A stretch of 64,000 bases of DNA. Source: a virus. The DNA lies in IMG/VR virus record IMGVR_UViG_3300032093_000002, positions 124,001 through 188,000 of that record; one strand, given 5' to 3'. The notes under the pieces are model-generated. The model did not search any database, was not told the origin of the DNA, and worked only from the letters and a program-made list of their open reading frames with translations. This document shows positions 39,025-48,035 of the stretch, piece after piece (the first letter of the stretch is position 1; each line of letters opens with the position of its first letter). The translations under genes and the position numbers were made by a program.

Positions 39025-39525
39025 ATGAAATTATTATTCTCTTTCATATTAGCAACATTTTTGCTAATCCCTGGCCACCACAAAATTCAAGAACCTAAAA
39101 AGGTATTTTTATTACCAATCGAAAATAAAATTGTCATAGGTCCGATGGCAAAAAATCGTAACCTGACGTTTGGTGTTAAAAATATAGTCTTAGAAAATCT
39201 CCAAGAATTAAATTACACCCTCTCAGATTCATTACATAAATCAGACTTTTCTTTGAAGATAGAAATTGTTTATTTCGACATTATGCAAACAAATACGGGA
39301 ATATCTGTGTTCCATAAAAACGATAATGAAACAATCCTTAGAATTAAAGGAACATTGTATAATCAATCAGGTAAAAAATTAAACGATTACCTATCTACAG
39401 GAAAATCCTCGGAAATCTCTATGTCTACACTGATAATTTCAGAAGGGGGTTCAATAAATCAGCAGTCCGTTTCGAATGTTATAAAAAAGTCCTCAGAGAC
39501 ATTAATTTTAAATCTTTTCAAGTAA
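39025..39525 (+). CDS. Secreted CsgG-like small protein
   Basis: This 166-aa protein has a signal peptide (MKLLFSFILATFLLIPGHH) and a domain that resembles a reduced CsgG/TolB-type fold: KKVFLLPIENKIV, FGVKNIVLENLQEL, FSLKIEIVYFDIM. The IVLENLQEL helix parallels IVLEYLSDL in the CsgG-like protein at 42319-43071. It is first in a seven-gene late operon of secreted and membrane proteins. Confidence 0.6.
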   Translation: MKLLFSFILATFLLIPGHHKIQEPKKVFLLPIENKIVIGPMAKNRNLTFGVKNIVLENLQELNYTLSDSLHKSDFSLKIEIVYFDIMQTNTGISVFHKNDNETILRIKGTLYNQSGKKLNDYLSTGKSSEISMSTLIISEGGSINQQSVSNVIKKSSETLILNLFK

Positions 39526-39526
39526 A

Positions 39527-41434
39527 ATGAAAAAAACCCTTTTGGGGTTGTTACTATTAATAAGTGGTATTAATGGTTACGCACAAACCCCAGAAATAGG
39601 GCATTTTCAACAACTCGCTACAGTGCGAAGAGGAGACACATTGGATGTTGCATGGTATTACAAACCAGCACAAGGTGTAGACATCCGTGGTTTCCAAGTC
39701 GATTGGCAGTTTAAGAAAACCCTATTTACCCACATTTCAACCACGGTGGATGCTTCAGTGAATAGCAATACACCTGTTGTTGATTATAAATCATGGGAAA
39801 GCTTCAAGTTCGATTCCTACTCCAATGGGAATTACAACTATACAGCTGACGCAGATTGGACCATCGGAAGAAACTATTTGATTTTATCAAATGGTAATTC
39901 CGTAAGTTCAAATGGTTATATAATTCACAACAAATACAAAATTAATAACGTAGGTCCGAACTACGTTTCAGATTCCATAACCTTAAATTGGGCTAGGATG
40001 ATAAAATTAGATGGGACATCAATAGGTGATAACGTAGCAACACTATCATATAAAAAATTAGCAGTTAAACTTCTTGGTAACTTAACAATCTCTGGAAAAG
40101 TCTTTTTACCTAGCTCAGTGACTTCATCAGGTTTATTACCAACAATCAATTGTTATGATTTCAATACAAATCAACTAATTTCCTCTACAGTTCCTAATTC
40201 ATCTACAGGTAATTACACTTTAACAAATATTGATGAAAATAAGAAATACAAGATTGAGTTGAAATTCCCACAAGATAGTTTGGCTTCTTTGAGAGATAGA
40301 GCTGTTACAATTTCAGATGCGGTAAAAACATATAATGAATTCACTTCAACAGATGTAAATCAAGTTTATGGTCGACAGTTTTTAAGACATCCTCTTTCAT
40401 ATTTGATAGCAGATTTGAATTTGACAGGAACTTTGGATGCTGGAGACCCATATGGAATTTACGCATCAGTATCAGGTCTTAGACCAATTGATTTAACAAA
40501 ATTGATTAATGTTTTCAAAAAGAGTGAGTATGATAGTTTAGTTACAGTATCCTCTACATGGTCAACTTGGAGCTCATACTCTAATCGAGGTATAATAGTT
40601 ACAGATTCTGTTGGACTGACAAATCTTACGTTAGATTTGAAATACTTCATACTAGGAGACGTTGATAGAACTCACTCTTCTCCAGTGTTTGATGCACAAG
40701 GTGGTGAAATTATGGCTGCAAATTTCTCAGGAAATTTCAATATTGATATACCAAATCAATATGTTGTTGGTCAACCAATGTATGTTCCATTCAATATTCA
40801 AACAAATGGATTACAAAACACAGGTCTACAGTTCGAAATGTCTTACGATATCAACAAGGTTAAATTTGAAGAAATACAATCCAATTTGGGTGGCCCGTGG
40901 TTACAATATGTGAATCACGACCCTCAAAAAGGAATAATCCGTTTCGGTGGAATGAATAATCAAAAAACGGGGGCACTGATTGGAGCGGTGACCCCGTTTA
41001 AATTAAAATTTACCGCTGTCAATCCAAGTGAGGATATCGCCACATCAGTTTATGTAAGAAAATTAATGGATGCGTCGCATTCGAATGGTGACCACTTCAA
41101 CATAACACTAAATTCAAGTGTAACAGTCCTTACATATAGAGCCATGATGGTTGTAACACCGTCAGAAACAGACAAAATCACGTTTAGACTTTTTCCAAAT
41201 CCAACAGAGAGTTCGATTAACTTAGAAATAAATTTACCAAAACAAACAGTGGTCAATGCATCTATTTATGATATAGGTGGTAAAGAAATACTTAATTTAG
41301 GTAAAATCCAATCTAATGATGTTGACGTGAAAATAATTAAAAGATTGAACGTTCAAGGTTTAGCCAATGGAGTTTATCAATTAGTAATTTTTGACTCCAA
41401 GAATAAAACAACTAAACAATTTATAAAAATTTAA
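39527..41434 (+). CDS. Secreted cohesin/dockerin-like protein with T9SS sorting domain
   Basis: The 635-aa protein has a signal peptide (MKKTLLGLLLLISGINGYAQ), an N-terminal beta domain, and a Cna-B-like strand region (about 190-250). A dockerin-like segment follows (IADLNLTGTLDAGDPYGIYA, about 294-313), then a cohesin-like jelly roll (LQFEMSYDINKVKFEEI). The C-terminus is a type A type-IX secretion sorting domain (RLFPNPTESSINLEI ... GLANGVYQLVIF). It would be exported by the host's T9SS and anchored or released at the cell surface. Such a sorting domain is not expected in a phage particle. Confidence 0.8.
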   Translation: MKKTLLGLLLLISGINGYAQTPEIGHFQQLATVRRGDTLDVAWYYKPAQGVDIRGFQVDWQFKKTLFTHISTTVDASVNSNTPVVDYKSWESFKFDSYSNGNYNYTADADWTIGRNYLILSNGNSVSSNGYIIHNKYKINNVGPNYVSDSITLNWARMIKLDGTSIGDNVATLSYKKLAVKLLGNLTISGKVFLPSSVTSSGLLPTINCYDFNTNQLISSTVPNSSTGNYTLTNIDENKKYKIELKFPQDSLASLRDRAVTISDAVKTYNEFTSTDVNQVYGRQFLRHPLSYLIADLNLTGTLDAGDPYGIYASVSGLRPIDLTKLINVFKKSEYDSLVTVSSTWSTWSSYSNRGIIVTDSVGLTNLTLDLKYFILGDVDRTHSSPVFDAQGGEIMAANFSGNFNIDIPNQYVVGQPMYVPFNIQTNGLQNTGLQFEMSYDINKVKFEEIQSNLGGPWLQYVNHDPQKGIIRFGGMNNQKTGALIGAVTPFKLKFTAVNPSEDIATSVYVRKLMDASHSNGDHFNITLNSSVTVLTYRAMMVVTPSETDKITFRLFPNPTESSINLEINLPKQTVVNASIYDIGGKEILNLGKIQSNDVDVKIIKRLNVQGLANGVYQLVIFDSKNKTTKQFIKI

Positions 41435-41438
41435 AAAA

Positions 41439-41768
41439 ATGTCAGAAGAACAAACACAAGAGCATAATGACGGAACATGGTCAGGTCTTAAAAAAACAAT
41501 CGTAGGAACATTAGGAACAGTAGTTGCTGGGGGAGGTGTGTGGTTAAGCACATTATTATTTGGTGGAAATTCGGATGAGGGCTCTCAACAACCTCAACCT
41601 GCAACACCAAACATTATCATCAACAACACTCAACAACAGCAACAAGCACCAGCTGGTAAGACAGTAGTCATAAAAGAAGTAAGTCCTTCATCTTCACCTG
41701 CTCAACCAAAAAAGGAAGAGCCGAAACCAAAAAAAGATGACTGGACTAAAGAAGACCCAAAATGGTAA
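41439..41768 (+). CDS. Small membrane protein with Gln/Pro-rich tail
   Basis: A 109-aa product with one hydrophobic, glycine-rich helix (KTIVGTLGTVVAGGGVWLS, residues 20-38), a Gln-rich middle (NNTQQQQQAPAG) and a Lys/Pro-rich end. It looks like a single-span anchor with a flexible periplasmic or cytoplasmic arm. Holin-like size, but no proof. It is spaced 4 nt from its neighbours. Confidence 0.55.
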   Translation: MSEEQTQEHNDGTWSGLKKTIVGTLGTVVAGGGVWLSTLLFGGNSDEGSQQPQPATPNIIINNTQQQQQAPAGKTVVIKEVSPSSSPAQPKKEEPKPKKDDWTKEDPKW

Positions 41769-41771
41769 TTT

Positions 41772-42317
41772 ATGCAACCTAATAATGGATTTAGAGAACT
41801 CTTGAGTTCCATGATGAAAAGAAGATGGTGGATTACCGCATTAGTCCTTGGTGGATTTGTGGTGATAATCGGGGCCATTTTCATGGCAATTTTTGAACAA
41901 AGTGCAATTAGCGGCGAATGGAAAGAATTATTACTTTTATTACTCGGGGCATTTATCGGGTCATATGGTAAAATCATCGACTATTGGTTTAGTGATACGG
42001 ATAAAGACAAAATGTTAGTTCAGAAAATGGATGAGGAAGATGGTATCTCATTTTCAAACACTCAAGACGGGACCGTAAAACCAAAAGAAGAATCAGTAGC
42101 AATACTACCAAAATCTGAGGAATACCAAACCACACCATCAAAAACGGGTGTAGAGATAGACGAGGATGGTGATGGTATAATGGATGGTATAGATGAAGAT
42201 GGTGATGGTATAATCGACATGTATTTCGAACATCGTCAGTGTGAACACGTATGGGGAGACATGGACGGTGATGGGGATGAAGAATGTCTAAAATGTGGTC
42301 TAATTAAAAATATTTAA
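41772..42317 (+). CDS. Membrane protein with EF-hand-like calcium repeats and zinc knuckle
   Basis: Two hydrophobic segments (residues 22-45 and 55-70) are followed by a linker and DEDGDGIMDGIDEDGDGIID (about 132-151), two thrombospondin-type-3/EF-hand-like Asp loops that usually bind calcium. A third loop DMDGDGDEEC lies in a CxH...CxxC zinc-ribbon-like end (CEHVWG, CLKCGL). The combination of membrane anchor and calcium loops suits a surface assembly factor. Family not recognised. Confidence 0.6.
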   Translation: MQPNNGFRELLSSMMKRRWWITALVLGGFVVIIGAIFMAIFEQSAISGEWKELLLLLLGAFIGSYGKIIDYWFSDTDKDKMLVQKMDEEDGISFSNTQDGTVKPKEESVAILPKSEEYQTTPSKTGVEIDEDGDGIMDGIDEDGDGIIDMYFEHRQCEHVWGDMDGDGDEECLKCGLIKNI

Positions 42318-42318
42318 A

Positions 42319-43071
42319 ATGAAAAACTTTTTCAAAAGAAATCAGTATGCAATCATTACAATAATCTGGTTTCTGTTAATGTTTTTGATTGCAATTAATT
42401 TACCTGCCCAGACTGTTGGAACAACAAAGACTGAACAATATAAAGCAAGTTTTGAAACAAAAATCAATATTGACTCATTGATAGACTATGATGGTCCTCA
42501 AGTTCCTATTCAAATATTAACAATTGGAATAAGTGATGAGGTATATGAACAATACCCTGAACTTAAAGAGAAGAAAGTTGGTTTGGGAGTTGCGAATATT
42601 GTTTTGGAATACTTGTCCGACTTGAATAGATTTACATTCACTGAAGATAAAACTGAAATTAAAAACAGAATGGTTAAACAATTTCAGGCTTCTCAGAGTG
42701 GAATTTCTCAAGACAAATTAGATGGCAGGGGAAAAATAAGATTAGCACATTATTTTGTCACTGTAGAGGTCTATGATTTTTCTGTGTCGGAAGATGAAAC
42801 GGTAAATTTAAAGGATGGTGTCAAGAATACTGTCAATACGAGACTTGGTCTTCAAGTTAGATTTACAGATGCAGAAACAGGTGAAATAGTTGCTGCAAGT
42901 GGTCTTGGTGAAGCAAAAACAGTGAGAGAGCTAACATTACTTAACGATGACAATCTAAGTGATGTAAAGTTCAATCAATCAACTATAGGAATTACCACGA
43001 AAAAAGCATTAGATATTGCTTGTAGTAGAATTCTTGTGAGATTAATTAAAAAGGGTAAATTCCCAAGATAA
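42319..43071 (+). CDS. CsgG-family outer-membrane secretion-channel-like protein
   Basis: This 250-aa protein has an N-terminal membrane/signal segment (YAIITIIWFLLMFLIAINLP) then a CsgG-type alpha/beta domain: QILTIGISDEVYEQYP, VGLGVANIVLEYLSDLNRFT, IRLAHYFVTVEVYDFSV, TRLGLQVRFTDAETGEIVAA and GITTKKALDIACSRILVRLI. CsgG forms the curli secretion pore. Here there is no lipobox Cys, so it may be a soluble-periplasmic or signal-anchored variant. Its neighbours are secreted surface proteins, so it may export or scaffold them. Confidence 0.7.
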   Translation: MKNFFKRNQYAIITIIWFLLMFLIAINLPAQTVGTTKTEQYKASFETKINIDSLIDYDGPQVPIQILTIGISDEVYEQYPELKEKKVGLGVANIVLEYLSDLNRFTFTEDKTEIKNRMVKQFQASQSGISQDKLDGRGKIRLAHYFVTVEVYDFSVSEDETVNLKDGVKNTVNTRLGLQVRFTDAETGEIVAASGLGEAKTVRELTLLNDDNLSDVKFNQSTIGITTKKALDIACSRILVRLIKKGKFPR

Positions 43072-44447
43072 TGTGCAAAAGATTAAGAACTTTTTTAAGT
43101 ATATTCTTTATCTTATTTCTCAGCTCGAAAGTTGAGGGTCAAGTTATGACCACATCATTTACTGACCCGTGTACCAAAGCTGTCACTAATTTTACAATAC
43201 CTCTCCAAGGAGGGACTGTGATATATTTTTATGGTCAATCAAGAACATTCACCGCAGCAGATGTTGCCAGCGGTGAATTTACCAATTGGACCAACCAAGT
43301 TTATGGGGAATACAGAAAAGTTTCCCCATGTTCGGTTCAATCTACGAATGTAATAAGAAATCAAATAACTTCGCAAGTTATCGGGAACGTAATCTCAAGT
43401 GTTGTTGGGGCTTTGGCATCCGAAACATCAGGAAACTTAGTAACGGACAATTCAAAATCATCAGATAGTAAAAAAACAAAAAAGAACAATGAAAATAGTA
43501 ATAATTCTAATATCTCTCCCTCTTCTAATAGTGGTAATTCTGGGAATGTTGGGTCTACTGGCGGACTTGGCGGTAGCAGTTCGAACAATAGTTCGGGGGA
43601 TAAAAACAGCAATAGTTCTAATGGTGGCGGTGGGAATAGCACATCTTCAACTTCTCAAGGAGGGAATCAAAATAATCAAGGTGAAAATTCTTCAACTAAT
43701 TCAAAAAATCAAAATGAAGAAGTAGCTGTTACTACTCAGATGAACGTTGACTCAAAGAACGAAAAGGGTGGTAGTAATGGGGGTTCGAAGGCAACAAGGA
43801 ATAATCCTGTTGTAGTATCCTCCGATTTAACAAGTGCACAAAATTTAGATAAATCATTTACGGGTATCATTAATGTTGGAATGTCACAGTCCTCGATGAC
43901 TGGAGCATCGAGTTGGGGGATAACTTCCATGGTTTGGTTTAATTTTAAACAATTCGCTTTGAATGGGAGATACACCAAAATTCATTTCAGTAATAATGGA
44001 AAACTGAAATGGATTCACAACATCAATCTGACTGGCTTGTATACCTATGGTAATTACATGGGATTTGTTGGTTATAGTGCAATTTTGAATGCTGGAAAAT
44101 ATGGAGTAACGGGTATGAACGTGAGTGGTATGATAACAAAAGTCACCGACGATAATAATCTTTTCATAAGTCCATCCATTACCGCCTTTTATACAAGACC
44201 TTTCAAATCGGGAAAAAGATTAATTATTTCACCCGAATTATACATAATATCAACACCCCTTGTTTATTCATCGGTCGATAAAGTCACTGTAAGTGATAGA
44301 ACGTTTAGTGGATTTTTGGGTTCGGGTTTTGATTATCAACTTACAAGAAGATTTAAAATAAACGTTAATTATAAAGCAAACCTTAGCACAAACCCTGAAT
44401 TTCCAATCTTGTCGTTCTTTTTAATCGGAAGTAAAATAAATCTATGA
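43071..44447 (+). CDS. Outer-membrane barrel protein with Ser/Asn/Gly-rich linker
   Basis: The 458-aa protein has a signal peptide (about residues 1-23), an N-terminal beta domain with a Cys pair, and a long low-complexity linker of Asn, Ser and Gly (about 130-230). A C-terminal domain of about 200 residues has strong beta-strand alternation (LNGRYTKIHFSNNGKLKWI) and a final strand FFLIGSKINL like an outer-membrane barrel. The linker would let the N-terminal domain reach out. It overlaps its neighbours by 1 and 4 nt in the operon. Confidence 0.65.
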   Translation: MCKRLRTFLSIFFILFLSSKVEGQVMTTSFTDPCTKAVTNFTIPLQGGTVIYFYGQSRTFTAADVASGEFTNWTNQVYGEYRKVSPCSVQSTNVIRNQITSQVIGNVISSVVGALASETSGNLVTDNSKSSDSKKTKKNNENSNNSNISPSSNSGNSGNVGSTGGLGGSSSNNSSGDKNSNSSNGGGGNSTSSTSQGGNQNNQGENSSTNSKNQNEEVAVTTQMNVDSKNEKGGSNGGSKATRNNPVVVSSDLTSAQNLDKSFTGIINVGMSQSSMTGASSWGITSMVWFNFKQFALNGRYTKIHFSNNGKLKWIHNINLTGLYTYGNYMGFVGYSAILNAGKYGVTGMNVSGMITKVTDDNNLFISPSITAFYTRPFKSGKRLIISPELYIISTPLVYSSVDKVTVSDRTFSGFLGSGFDYQLTRRFKINVNYKANLSTNPEFPILSFFLIGSKINL

Positions 44448-45877
44448 GAAAATTAATTCTATTATTTCTTCTACTATCATGTTTGGTTGGATTTTCTCAA
44501 TCAATAACGGCCCCTGTATCGAGAACATATCAAGTTAATACTTCGAGTCAGGACGCTAGTGGATTTGTTATTAACGGATTTGGTTCTGAAACGCTTCTAA
44601 CTTCTATCGGTTTGGTAAATCCACCTGCGGGGGTTACATTTTCAATAACCACAACATTAGGTCTCTCATTTACCACGGGATATAACTCATGGAATAATTT
44701 GACAAGGATAAGTTTCACGGGAACCATGACAAGTATCAATAATGCACTTGCATCACTTAAAATTAATACGGGTTCATCGACTGGTAATGTTCAAATATCG
44801 GTTTCAACAACAATAAATCCTGTAGGTTATTATTATAACCCAACCAACGGACACTTTTACAGACCAATTTCTTCACCCGCCACATATGACAATTCGAAGG
44901 TCTTATCAAATCAACAAACATTTAAAGGTCAAACAGGGTATCTCGTCACAATTACCTCTTCTACAGAGGAGAACTTCATTTTTGCTAACGTCCCTCAGAG
45001 TAACATTTGGTTTGCACTCAGCGATAGATTACAAGAGGGTTATTGGAGAGTAGATGCTGGTCCTGAGAATGGAACACTTATCAATATTGGAAATTACAAC
45101 GGGAATCCACAATCAGGGACTTACCAAAATTGGTGTGGTGGTGAACCTAATGATGCGGGTGGGGAGGATTATGCGGTAACTAAATGGGGTAGTGGAGGTT
45201 GTTGGAACGACTTACCTGGAAGTTGGTCGAACCCCTATATCGTAGAATTTGGAACATGGTCCAATCCTCAAGATGCGACTTTCACCGATTTTTATGTTGC
45301 AAACACAACTAATAATGTCGCAATAACTAACACTCTTTCAGGAACTGTCTCAATTCCATCTTTATCCCCACTACCAACGTTATCACTATATAGGGTTGTG
45401 AGCAATTCTGACGTGTTTGTAGAGACGAAAACAGTTAATTCCAATGGAACATACTCATTTACTCTGCCGTCTCAAAATTCGACCTATAAATTAGTCCCTT
45501 CATTAACGACTCAAGGTATATCTAATGTAGATTTCAATTTAGTTTTTGATGAAATCAAAAATGTTAATACACCTCCAATCACACAGTCAGGTTTGATTAT
45601 GACAGGGACTAAACAATGGAAAGCTGCAGATGTCAACGAAGATGGTTTAGTTAATTTAGCCGACGCTTATCTAGTTGCCGCACACATAACTAATTTTAGA
45701 CCGATAACGAAGGTATTGTGGTTTCAACCTTCATCATATGACTCAATCACCAAGAACAATTTTGGTTCTGTGAGCCCCGTTACTTTTTTTTCAGTCACAG
45801 TTACAACTTCGAATGTAACTCAAAACATAAAATATTGTATTTTGGGTGATGTCAATCTTTCTCATTCTTCACAATAA
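44444..45877 (+). CDS. Secreted C-type-lectin/dockerin-like protein, no sorting domain
   Basis: This 477-aa protein has a signal peptide (MRKLILLFLLLSCLVGFSQS), a beta domain, and a C-type-lectin-like domain with QTGYLVTITSSTEENFIF, the WCGGEPNDAGGEDYAV stretch (EPN motif for calcium/sugar binding) and GCWNDLPG (WND). A dockerin-like Asp loop DVNEDGLVNLADAYLV follows. It ends at CILGDVNLSHSS, the place where the protein at 39527-41434 continues (FILGDVDRTHSS) into its cohesin and T9SS domains. It is thus a paralogue missing the C-terminal sorting part. Confidence 0.75.
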   Translation: MRKLILLFLLLSCLVGFSQSITAPVSRTYQVNTSSQDASGFVINGFGSETLLTSIGLVNPPAGVTFSITTTLGLSFTTGYNSWNNLTRISFTGTMTSINNALASLKINTGSSTGNVQISVSTTINPVGYYYNPTNGHFYRPISSPATYDNSKVLSNQQTFKGQTGYLVTITSSTEENFIFANVPQSNIWFALSDRLQEGYWRVDAGPENGTLINIGNYNGNPQSGTYQNWCGGEPNDAGGEDYAVTKWGSGGCWNDLPGSWSNPYIVEFGTWSNPQDATFTDFYVANTTNNVAITNTLSGTVSIPSLSPLPTLSLYRVVSNSDVFVETKTVNSNGTYSFTLPSQNSTYKLVPSLTTQGISNVDFNLVFDEIKNVNTPPITQSGLIMTGTKQWKAADVNEDGLVNLADAYLVAAHITNFRPITKVLWFQPSSYDSITKNNFGSVSPVTFFSVTVTTSNVTQNIKYCILGDVNLSHSSQ

Positions 45878-45882
45878 AATAA

Positions 45883-45890
45883 TATTTATT
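45883..45890 (+). promoter_or_regulatory. TATTTATW late-type motif
   Basis: Plus-strand TATTTATT, 15 nt before the endolysin start. Confidence 0.58.
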
Positions 45891-45905
45891 GTAAAGTAAA
45901 TTACT

Positions 45906-46745
45906 ATGATACTAAAAGTTGGGTCTAAAGGAGAGGACGTAAAACAACTCCAACAGAAATTAGGGTTGGGCGCCGATGGTATATTCGGAAGGGGAACCGA
46001 AGAAGCGGTTAAAGCTTTTCAATTAAAAAATGGTTTGAACCCTGATGGGATTGTTGGTCCGAATACTTGGCAAAAGATTATGGGACAAGGTATTACCACC
46101 CCTCAAGTTGCCCCTCAAGTTGCTTCTCAAGTTGCCCCTCAAGTCGGAGGATTAAAATTAGAAAAATTGAAAGGTCATATACCTGACAATGTAATTGCAC
46201 AAATACCTGATACAGCATCTAAATTCGGAATCGACACTCCCTTGAAACTTGCTCACTTCTTGGCACAATGTGGTCATGAGAGTGCGGGTTTCAAAGTTGT
46301 AAACGAAAATTTGAACTATTCCGCGAGTGGTTTGAAAGGTATTTTCGGAAAATATTTTAAGGAATCAGGATTGGCTGAGTCATATCAAAGAAATCCTCAG
46401 AAGATTGCAAGTAGAGTTTATGGGGGAAGAATGGGAAATGGACCTGAGTCAACAGGAGAAGGTTTTAAATTTAGAGGTAGAGGATATATTCAGTTGACAG
46501 GTAAAGACAACTACACTGCTTTTGGAAAAGCAATAAATGAAGATGTTGTATCTAACCCTGATTTGGTATCGACGAAATATCCATTATTGTCTGCAGCTTG
46601 GTTCTTCAGTAAAAATTGCTTGAAAAAATGTGTTGACGCTTCTGATGCAACGGTAACCTCTGTCACAAAGTGTGTCAATGGAGGAACTATCGGACTACCC
46701 GATAGATTAAAACACTTCAAAGAATATTACAAACTTCTGTCTTAG
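45906..46745 (+). CDS. Endolysin: peptidoglycan-binding domain plus GH19 glycosidase
   Basis: Residues 1-60 form a PG_binding_1 domain (LKVGSKGEDVKQLQQKLG, GPNTWQKIMG). A linker of QVAPQVAS repeats (67-80) leads to a GH19/chitinase-like lysozyme domain with CGHESAGF (Glu125), VNENLNYSA (Glu134) and FKFRGRGYIQLTGKDNY, the usual signature of GH19 endolysins. It cuts the sugar strand of peptidoglycan. There is no signal peptide, so it would need a holin. Confidence 0.92.
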   Translation: MILKVGSKGEDVKQLQQKLGLGADGIFGRGTEEAVKAFQLKNGLNPDGIVGPNTWQKIMGQGITTPQVAPQVASQVAPQVGGLKLEKLKGHIPDNVIAQIPDTASKFGIDTPLKLAHFLAQCGHESAGFKVVNENLNYSASGLKGIFGKYFKESGLAESYQRNPQKIASRVYGGRMGNGPESTGEGFKFRGRGYIQLTGKDNYTAFGKAINEDVVSNPDLVSTKYPLLSAAWFFSKNCLKKCVDASDATVTSVTKCVNGGTIGLPDRLKHFKEYYKLLS

Positions 46746-46749
46746 TTTT

Positions 46750-46780
46750 TTTGTAAAGACAGTTTTTGTTTGTAATTTTG
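46750..46780 (+). promoter_or_regulatory. Host-type promoter TTTG-N19-TAATTTTG
   Basis: TTTG 46750-46753 and TAATTTTG 46773-46780. The ATG at 46781 would be leaderless, so I prefer the start at 46799. Confidence 0.65.
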
Positions 46781-46798
46781 ATGAAATCTAAAAAAAAA

Positions 46799-47035
46799 AT
46801 GACACTCATCGTGGATATCAACAAAGCAAACAAAGAGATTTCTTGGGTTATCAAAATGATTGAGTCAGTTCAGACTAAACAACAATTAGAAGTTGTTCTC
46901 AAATGTTTTTTATTGTGGGATTTGAAACATGATGCTACTCACAATTACAACCCTCTGAAATCTACCTTGAAAAGTAAGTTTTGGGCTGTATATAAAACTA
47001 AAGAAACTCAGTTTTTGTCTTCACAGACTATGTAA
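46799..47035 (+). CDS. Small unknown helical protein
   Basis: A 78-aa basic helical protein starting MTLIVDINKANKEISWVIKM; earlier in-frame ATGs at 46766 and 46781 lie in or at the promoter. No family is recognised. Short and expressed from a host-type promoter, as expected of an early host-takeover protein (inference). Confidence 0.55.
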   Translation: MTLIVDINKANKEISWVIKMIESVQTKQQLEVVLKCFLLWDLKHDATHNYNPLKSTLKSKFWAVYKTKETQFLSSQTM

Positions 47036-47062
47036 AATTGATTTTTTTTCAATTCTTGGATA

Positions 47063-47150
47063 TATTTATTCTTACATCACTCTTAAGGAGTGTTCTCATA
47101 TATCCCTTTCTCAAAAGACCCGTCAAATTTATTTGTCGGGTCTTATTTTT
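47063..47150 (+). ncRNA. Candidate small RNA with late-type promoter and terminator
   Basis: TATTTATT at 47063-47070 is followed by a hairpin CACTC/GAGTG (47078-47082 with 47088-47092) and a terminator (AAGACCCG 47115-47122 with CGGGTCTT 47137-47144, then T). No ATG frame fits. The transcript would be about 75 nt. Confidence 0.5.
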
Positions 47151-47162
47151 TTATTACATTTG
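47132..47162 (+). promoter_or_regulatory. Host-type promoter TTTG-N19-TACATTTG
   Basis: TTTG 47132-47135 lies in the terminator hairpin of the RNA before it; TACATTTG 47155-47162 is 6 nt before the start at 47169. Confidence 0.7.
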
Positions 47163-47168
47163 TAATCT

Positions 47169-47408
47169 ATGAGTTATAATTGTCCAAATTGTGGAAACAA
47201 AGAAAATTTTCATTTCAACTACGATTGGTCCAAACAGAACAGACCGATAATTGACGTTATGTGTAATGAGTGTGGTGAAATTTTTGATGACCCAGAAGAA
47301 ATTTATAGAAAGATAGAACAACTCATAATTTCTTGGTCAAACGATGGGACAAAAACTGCAGGAACATTGACTAGACAAATTATTGAAATTATAAAAAATT
47401 CAAAATGA
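47169..47408 (+). CDS. Small zinc-ribbon protein
   Basis: A 79-aa protein with CPNCGNKENF and CNECGEIF, two CxxCG knuckles spaced as in a zinc ribbon, then a helical tail. Zinc ribbons of this size bind nucleic acid or polymerase subunits. It heads the operon 47169-49896 and couples to the next gene by ATGA. Confidence 0.7.
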   Translation: MSYNCPNCGNKENFHFNYDWSKQNRPIIDVMCNECGEIFDDPEEIYRKIEQLIISWSNDGTKTAGTLTRQIIEIIKNSK

Positions 47409-48007
47409 AAATTACATTCTCAGATAGTTTTTGGAAATCCTTGAAAAGGCTTTCCATGCACCAAACTTGGTGGTATAAAACCTACGAAGTTTTTAGATAT
47501 AAAATACCAATGTTTTTTGAAAATCTATGGTATTTTAGAAAAGAACTGTGGTATTTTAGGTCTTGGGATTACACATTCAATCTAAGCATCTTTGCTCGTT
47601 CTTTGGAAAAAAGTGCCCATACCCTTGAATTTCATGGAAACGAGGTAGAAATCACTAGAATGAAAAAGGTTTCCAAAATGAAAAGAGTAATAGAAATTAT
47701 TAAAAATTTAGATGAGAGTAATTACATTACATTGGCTGAGAATGAATTGGGTGAACTTAAAAATGTTTGGGGATGGATTGATGACCGTGAAGATACACCT
47801 GAGGAAGAAGAACACAATCGACGAATATACGATAGGTCAACTGAACTCGAAAAACAGGAATTCGAAGAACTTTGGCAAATTCTTAAGGGACAAAATAAAG
47901 ATGAATTTATTGAAATTTATAAAAATTTATCGGATGATGAAAAATCAAATCACTCTCATTGGGAAAAATGGTTTGATGGTTCAGGTATAAAAAATTGGTG
48001 GGATTAG
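47405..48007 (+). CDS. Unknown aromatic-rich 200-aa protein
   Basis: The N-terminal third is rich in Trp/Tyr/Phe with two near-repeats (LWYFRKELWYFRSWDY), the middle is charged helix, and the end is SHWEKWFDGSGIKNWWD. Proteins with this look recur in large phages; I know no function. Coupled to the zinc-ribbon gene. Confidence 0.6.
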   Translation: MKITFSDSFWKSLKRLSMHQTWWYKTYEVFRYKIPMFFENLWYFRKELWYFRSWDYTFNLSIFARSLEKSAHTLEFHGNEVEITRMKKVSKMKRVIEIIKNLDESNYITLAENELGELKNVWGWIDDREDTPEEEEHNRRIYDRSTELEKQEFEELWQILKGQNKDEFIEIYKNLSDDEKSNHSHWEKWFDGSGIKNWWD

Positions 48008-48035
48008 AAAATTTATAAACAAATAGTTAAATAAT

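Noticed and set aside
43361-43642. Minus-strand frame rich in Leu, Glu and Pro
   Set aside because: Shadow of the Ser/Asn/Gly linker in the barrel protein.
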